Shown here: positions 6,873 to 10,203 of the stretch, piece by piece | Layout: the number at the start of each line of letters is the position of its first letter | Position numbering within the stretch: the first letter of the stretch is position 1 | Assembly (NCBI GenBank): GCA_003232715.1 | Contig: QIJG01000028.1 | Location: 1 to 10,203 of the forward strand | Reading direction: 5' to 3' | Origin: Nitrospirota bacterium | GTDB lineage: Bacteria > Nitrospirota > Thermodesulfovibrionia > Thermodesulfovibrionales > JdFR-85 | DNA: 10,203 nt | Notes under the pieces: model-generated | What the model saw: only the letters and a program-made list of their open reading frames with translations | Told to the model about the DNA's origin: nothing | The model's database searches: none | Position numbers and translations under genes: made by a program

Positions 6873-9191
6873 ATGAGGACAGAATTGATTAGAGTTGTTT
6901 TCTGTGTATCCCTGCTCTGTTTTTTTATCGGACTCCTGGGAATGGAAGAGGCCGGAGCGGTTGTAGCTGCCCCGGTTGCGCAAATGCTCAGGCAGGCCGA
7001 CGGGACAGAGTTTCCTGCCCGGCAGTGGGGTGATGAGTGGTCGCATGGCTGGGAGACTGAAGATGGTTATACCGTCATCCGTGATAAAGTTACGGGAAAC
7101 TGGATTTACGCCACTACAGACGCTAAGGGAAGGCTTGCAGCCTCTTCCCGGGTTGTTGGAATTGAACTCCCCGTTGGTTTAAAAATACATCTCAGGCCGG
7201 CTAAAAAAGCCGCGCTGAAAACCTCTCAGAGCAAGGTAGTAAAGTTCGTCAATACGCCTCAAAGGGTGGTGCCTCCCTCAGGGATTGCGAATATCCCCGT
7301 CATCCTCATAAATTTTAAGGATACAACAACGACATACAACCCCCAGGATTTTGATACACTCCTTTTTGGTACGGGAAACAAGAGCATGAAGGACTACTAC
7401 GAGGAGGTCTCATACGGTGCTTTCAGTATATCCCCCGGGCCAGCCGGAGTTGTGGGCTGGTACACGGCTGCAAATAACCATGACTACTATGGCACTAATA
7501 ATGCACAGGGAAAAGATACGTGGCCCGGTGATCTCGTTTACGAGGCTGTTGTGGCAGCAGATGCCGCGGTTGATTTTTCCGCTTATGACTCCGACGGGGA
7601 CTGCTATGTGGATGTAGTGGGGATAGTCCATCAGGGTACCGGCGAGGAGTCCGGTGAATCCTCAAAAGATATATGGTCCCATAGCTGGGACCTCAACAGT
7701 GCCCGGAACGCCGGGTACAGTAACTACGGTGCCTATACCACAGACGATTCGGATACTGCCTGCCCGGACGGTTATATTGTCAACGACTACATTATCATGC
7801 CTGAGCTTTACCTGACCACACCTTCGGTCACCAAGTCAACGATAGGTGTCTTTACCCATGAGTATGGCCATGCCCTGGGGCTACCCGACCTTTACGATAC
7901 TGACGGCAGTTCATCAGGTATAGGCAGGTGGGGTCTGATGGGTTCCGGGACATGGAATTATGTGTCAACTCTTGGGGATACCCCTGCACTTATGTCGGCA
8001 TGGAGCAAATACTTCCTTGGCTGGGTTACACCAACCCAGGTTACAGACAACCTCAGTAATGAGTTCATAGATGCGGCGGCCACAAGTGCTGATGTCTATC
8101 AACTTCTCCCCGGGAGTCCGGCTACCGGTGGTGAATATTTCCTGGTTGAAAACCGCTATCGTGCAAGTGGCACTTTCGATGAGGGATTGCCGGGAGAGGG
8201 TCTCGCCGTATGGCATATAGATGAGAGCAAGCCGGACAATAACCATGAATGTTCTCCACCCGCTGACTGTTCGAAAAATCATTACAAGGTCTCACTCGTG
8301 CAGGCCGACGGTAATTGGGACCTTGAGAGGGGTAATAACAAAGGGGATGACGGCGACCTTTATCCCGGCTCTGCAAATAATACGGCTTTTACAGGTGCCA
8401 GCACTCCGGCCAGTCAGTTATATAGTGGCCTGAGTAATATAGCTGATGTAACTTCAATCAGTCCTTCTCAATCAACCATGACGGCAACACTTTCAGTGCA
8501 TCCAAACATATCGGTTGATCCATTATCAATCGATTTTGGAAACGTAGAATTGAGTGATAAGCCTGTGCCCCGTAGCGTAACTATCACCAACTCAGGACAA
8601 ACAGACCTGGTGATAGGCATGATCAGCCTTGAAGGTACAGGAGTGCAGGATTTTGTCATCCGGCAGGATGAGTGTTCAAATCTGACCTTAACGCCCCGGG
8701 AAAACTGTAAGGTTGAACTACTCTTTTCAGCAACATCATATGGACTAAAGAATGCAACTCTCTCTATACCATCAAATGACCCTGACACACCTGATGCAGG
8801 TGTAGCACTGAAAGGCCTGGCGGAAAACCTTGGTGATAACTGGGACTGTTTTATCGCGACAGCGGCATATGGCAGTTACCTTGACCCACATGTCAGGGTT
8901 TTAAGGAAGTTCAGGGACAGGTGGCTGATTCCGGACCTCAGATTCCGGATTTCCGATCTCAGAATTGAGATTCCCAATGTTATTGGAAGGAAATTTGTGA
9001 GGCTCTACTACAGGTATTCTCCGCCTGTAGCCTACTACATACGGAAGCATGAGGGCCTGCGGGTGGTTACCAGGTGGGCATTGACGCCCCTTGTTTACGG
9101 GATAAAATATCCCGGCGCTGTAATTGCTGCCGGAATGATCCTTGTCGTACTTGTAATAATACGTAGAATACGTAGAGCAGCAGAGCCGTAG
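6873..9191 (+). CDS. Secreted M6-family zinc metalloprotease with CFI-box C-terminal domain
   Basis: This is a 772-residue exported protease related to immune inhibitor A (peptidase family M6). A signal peptide covers roughly residues 1-29, with a likely cut after AGA. Residues 30-100 form a propeptide-like domain. The catalytic domain spans about 125-380 and contains the zinc site HEYGHALGLPD (H329, E330, H333, D339), followed by GLMGSGTW, the M6 counterpart of a Met-turn. Residues about 545-650 (SVDPLSIDFGNVELSD onward) form an immunoglobulin-like choice-of-anchor domain ending in SNDPDTP. Next comes the CFI-box domain, CFIATAAYGSYLDPHVRVLR (C659 onward) through YYRYSPPVAYYI. A membrane segment (about 745-763) and the basic tail RRIRR end the protein. 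This tail architecture suggests anchoring or processing at the envelope. The CFI-box is interrupted by a short repeat insert. Substrate unknown. Confidence 0.92.
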   Translation: MRTELIRVVFCVSLLCFFIGLLGMEEAGAVVAAPVAQMLRQADGTEFPARQWGDEWSHGWETEDGYTVIRDKVTGNWIYATTDAKGRLAASSRVVGIELPVGLKIHLRPAKKAALKTSQSKVVKFVNTPQRVVPPSGIANIPVILINFKDTTTTYNPQDFDTLLFGTGNKSMKDYYEEVSYGAFSISPGPAGVVGWYTAANNHDYYGTNNAQGKDTWPGDLVYEAVVAADAAVDFSAYDSDGDCYVDVVGIVHQGTGEESGESSKDIWSHSWDLNSARNAGYSNYGAYTTDDSDTACPDGYIVNDYIIMPELYLTTPSVTKSTIGVFTHEYGHALGLPDLYDTDGSSSGIGRWGLMGSGTWNYVSTLGDTPALMSAWSKYFLGWVTPTQVTDNLSNEFIDAAATSADVYQLLPGSPATGGEYFLVENRYRASGTFDEGLPGEGLAVWHIDESKPDNNHECSPPADCSKNHYKVSLVQADGNWDLERGNNKGDDGDLYPGSANNTAFTGASTPASQLYSGLSNIADVTSISPSQSTMTATLSVHPNISVDPLSIDFGNVELSDKPVPRSVTITNSGQTDLVIGMISLEGTGVQDFVIRQDECSNLTLTPRENCKVELLFSATSYGLKNATLSIPSNDPDTPDAGVALKGLAENLGDNWDCFIATAAYGSYLDPHVRVLRKFRDRWLIPDLRFRISDLRIEIPNVIGRKFVRLYYRYSPPVAYYIRKHEGLRVVTRWALTPLVYGIKYPGAVIAAGMILVVLVIIRRIRRAAEP
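8927..8967. repeat. Short imperfect repeat insert in the CFI-box domain
   Basis: GATTCCGGA occurs at 8927-8935 and 8941-8949, followed by related GATTTCCGATCTCAG and GAGATTCC segments. It is read in frame as about IPDLRFRISDLRIEIP, between FRDRWL and NVIGRKFVRLYYRYSPP. In related CFI-box proteins the two flanking pieces are, as I recall the family, nearly contiguous (FRDRYLL followed by a few residues and GRAFV), so these residues look inserted. Confidence 0.6.
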
Positions 9192-9205
9192 AAAACTTTT
9201 TTATT

Positions 9206-9252
9206 AAAAACCCCACCGCCGTGTGCTGAGTCATAACTTGCCGGCGGTGGGG
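9206..9252 (-). terminator. Rho-independent terminator of the subtilase gene
   Basis: CCCCACCGCCG (9211-9221) and CGGCGGTGGGG (9242-9252) form a perfect 11-bp GC-rich stem with a 20-base loop. On the minus strand the stem is followed by TTTTTAATAA, a proper U-tract, 21 bases past the subtilase stop codon. On the plus strand the stem is followed by TCAGGAAG, with no T-run, so termination of the M6 transcript here would rest on the hairpin alone. Confidence 0.85.
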
Positions 9253-9273
9253 TCAGGAAGAAAGATACCCCTT

Positions 9274-10203
9274 CTACGGAACCTTTATGGAGTCACGCGT
9301 CTCTATGTTGACATCAGGGTTATATGCCCAACCACTCAACGTTACATCTCTTACAGTGAAGGTAAAGGTTGTTCCGCTTGCCGCTCTTCTTACCCCGTCG
9401 GAGACCAGGGTTACCTTTCCTGCCGTATTTGTTGTGCCATAGTCGGAATCAGATGTGGCCCCGCTCCAGTAACCGGAGACTCTTGCTCCGGCAACCGGAG
9501 ACCTATTGGCATCCACAATGGTTACAGTCGCCAATGCAGAGGTGAGTCTCCTTCTGGATGTTGTCTGGAGTGCCATGTCAATTCTTGCTACATGAATGGA
9601 AGGCTGTTCAATAATGTCCGTAATGGTAACCGTAACGGTCCTTGAGTTATCCGAGGTATTTGCCTCTCCTGCGACTACTGAGGCGTCGGCCTTCAGGAGA
9701 TGGTTTCCCAAGGTGGCATTGACGGTATCCCAATAAAAGGTCTCTGTTGTTGAGGCACCTGAAGTCAGAGTAACTGATCTGGAGCCTATCTCCACGCTGT
9801 CTGTGACATCCGTTAGAGTTAATGAGAAGGTTTCATAGAAATTGCCGGGGTTTGCTACGGTTACCTCAATAGATACCGGGTCTCCCGAGAGTGCTGAGGC
9901 AGGAGCAGTTATCCTGGTAACTGCAATATTATGGATCGGTTCTGCCGTGTATCCCAGGGCTGCAGCGGCATCCACCCTTCCCCATCCATAAGTCTTGTCC
10001 CATCCCGGTGCCCCCAGGTCTTTGGCTGTGCTCTGCAGGACTTGCCTGACATTATCCGGCCCGGTAACACCGGAAGCAATTACAAGTGCGGCAACCCCGG
10101 CTACATGCGGACTGGCCATGGAGGTGCCCTCGTAGTAATAATAACCCCAATCAGTGGGGCTGCTTCCAAAGGTCTGCTGAAGGATACCGTCTCCGTATCC
10201 ATC
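9274..10203 (-). CDS. Subtilisin-like serine protease (peptidase S8), 5' part outside the window
   Basis: This is the C-terminal 309 residues of an exported subtilase on the minus strand; the frame is open to the right edge. The catalytic serine motif GTSMASPHVAGVAAL is visible, with the active serine codon at 10120-10122. It is preceded by DGYGDGILQQTF, a stretch I recall from related subtilases, and followed by the end of the catalytic domain (YGWGRVDAAAALGY). Two beta-sandwich domains follow. The first, about HNIAVTRITAPASALSGD to TVTVTITD, resembles a CARDB-type adhesion module (VANPGNF, GEANTSDNS). The second, about HVARIDMALQ to the end, is an Ig-like domain with GYWSGATSDSDYGTT. The protein ends DSIKVP with no membrane anchor or CFI-box, so it is probably secreted or surface-bound. 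The aspartate and histidine of the triad lie outside the window. It converges on the M6 protease gene. Confidence 0.93.
   Translation of the reverse strand, partial: DGYGDGILQQTFGSSPTDWGYYYYEGTSMASPHVAGVAALVIASGVTGPDNVRQVLQSTAKDLGAPGWDKTYGWGRVDAAAALGYTAEPIHNIAVTRITAPASALSGDPVSIEVTVANPGNFYETFSLTLTDVTDSVEIGSRSVTLTSGASTTETFYWDTVNATLGNHLLKADASVVAGEANTSDNSRTVTVTITDIIEQPSIHVARIDMALQTTSRRRLTSALATVTIVDANRSPVAGARVSGYWSGATSDSDYGTTNTAGKVTLVSDGVRRAASGTTFTFTVRDVTLSGWAYNPDVNIETRDSIKVP

Noticed and set aside
9223..9645. A 140-codon plus-strand reading frame
   Set aside because: It lies antisense to the subtilase C-terminal domains, is rich in Cys, Gly and Arg without any recognisable motif, and begins inside the terminator hairpin.

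Overview
The window looks like chromosomal DNA from an uncultured Gram-negative bacterium. Base composition is moderate, arginine is often AGG, and lipoprotein and exported-protease genes are present. The C-terminal CFI-box domain and the in-frame heptanucleotide inserts fit, from general knowledge, sulfate- or metal-cycling lineages such as Nitrospirota (Thermodesulfovibrionia) or the former Deltaproteobacteria. That placement is a guess, because the window holds no rRNA or marker gene.

Region 1 (1-6294, plus strand) is a compact operon-like run. It holds the 3' part of a DUF167/YggU gene, then addB, then addA. AddA and AddB together form a helicase-nuclease that resects DNA double-strand breaks for RecA loading. 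AddA is intact, with all UvrD-type helicase motifs and a PD-(D/E)XK nuclease. AddB is split by an apparent one-base loss near 2277-2282. Both pieces otherwise keep every expected residue, including the four cysteines of the iron-sulfur cluster and the nuclease residues. Both add genes also carry tracts of a 7-bp repeat, translated in the gene's frame. A 16-bp tandem duplication lies between DUF167 and addB and appears to have separated a former TAATG stop/start overlap.

Region 2 (6295-6478) is non-coding. It holds a probable 133-bp miniature inverted-repeat element with TA at both ends and two internal hairpins built on GTCATTCC/GGAATGAC.

Region 3 (6479-9191, plus strand) is a two-gene unit: a small lipoprotein of unknown function and a secreted M6-type zinc metalloprotease. 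The protease ends in a choice-of-anchor-like domain, a CFI-box domain and a membrane segment. Its CFI-box is interrupted by a third short in-frame repeat insert.

Region 4 (9192-10203) holds a strong terminator for the minus strand. It is followed by the 3' part of a convergent subtilisin-like protease gene that runs off the right edge.

I see no clear new defence or mobile system. The most unusual feature is the recurrence of small repeat inserts inside coding regions, especially in both partners of one recombination enzyme, together with the broken frame of addB.
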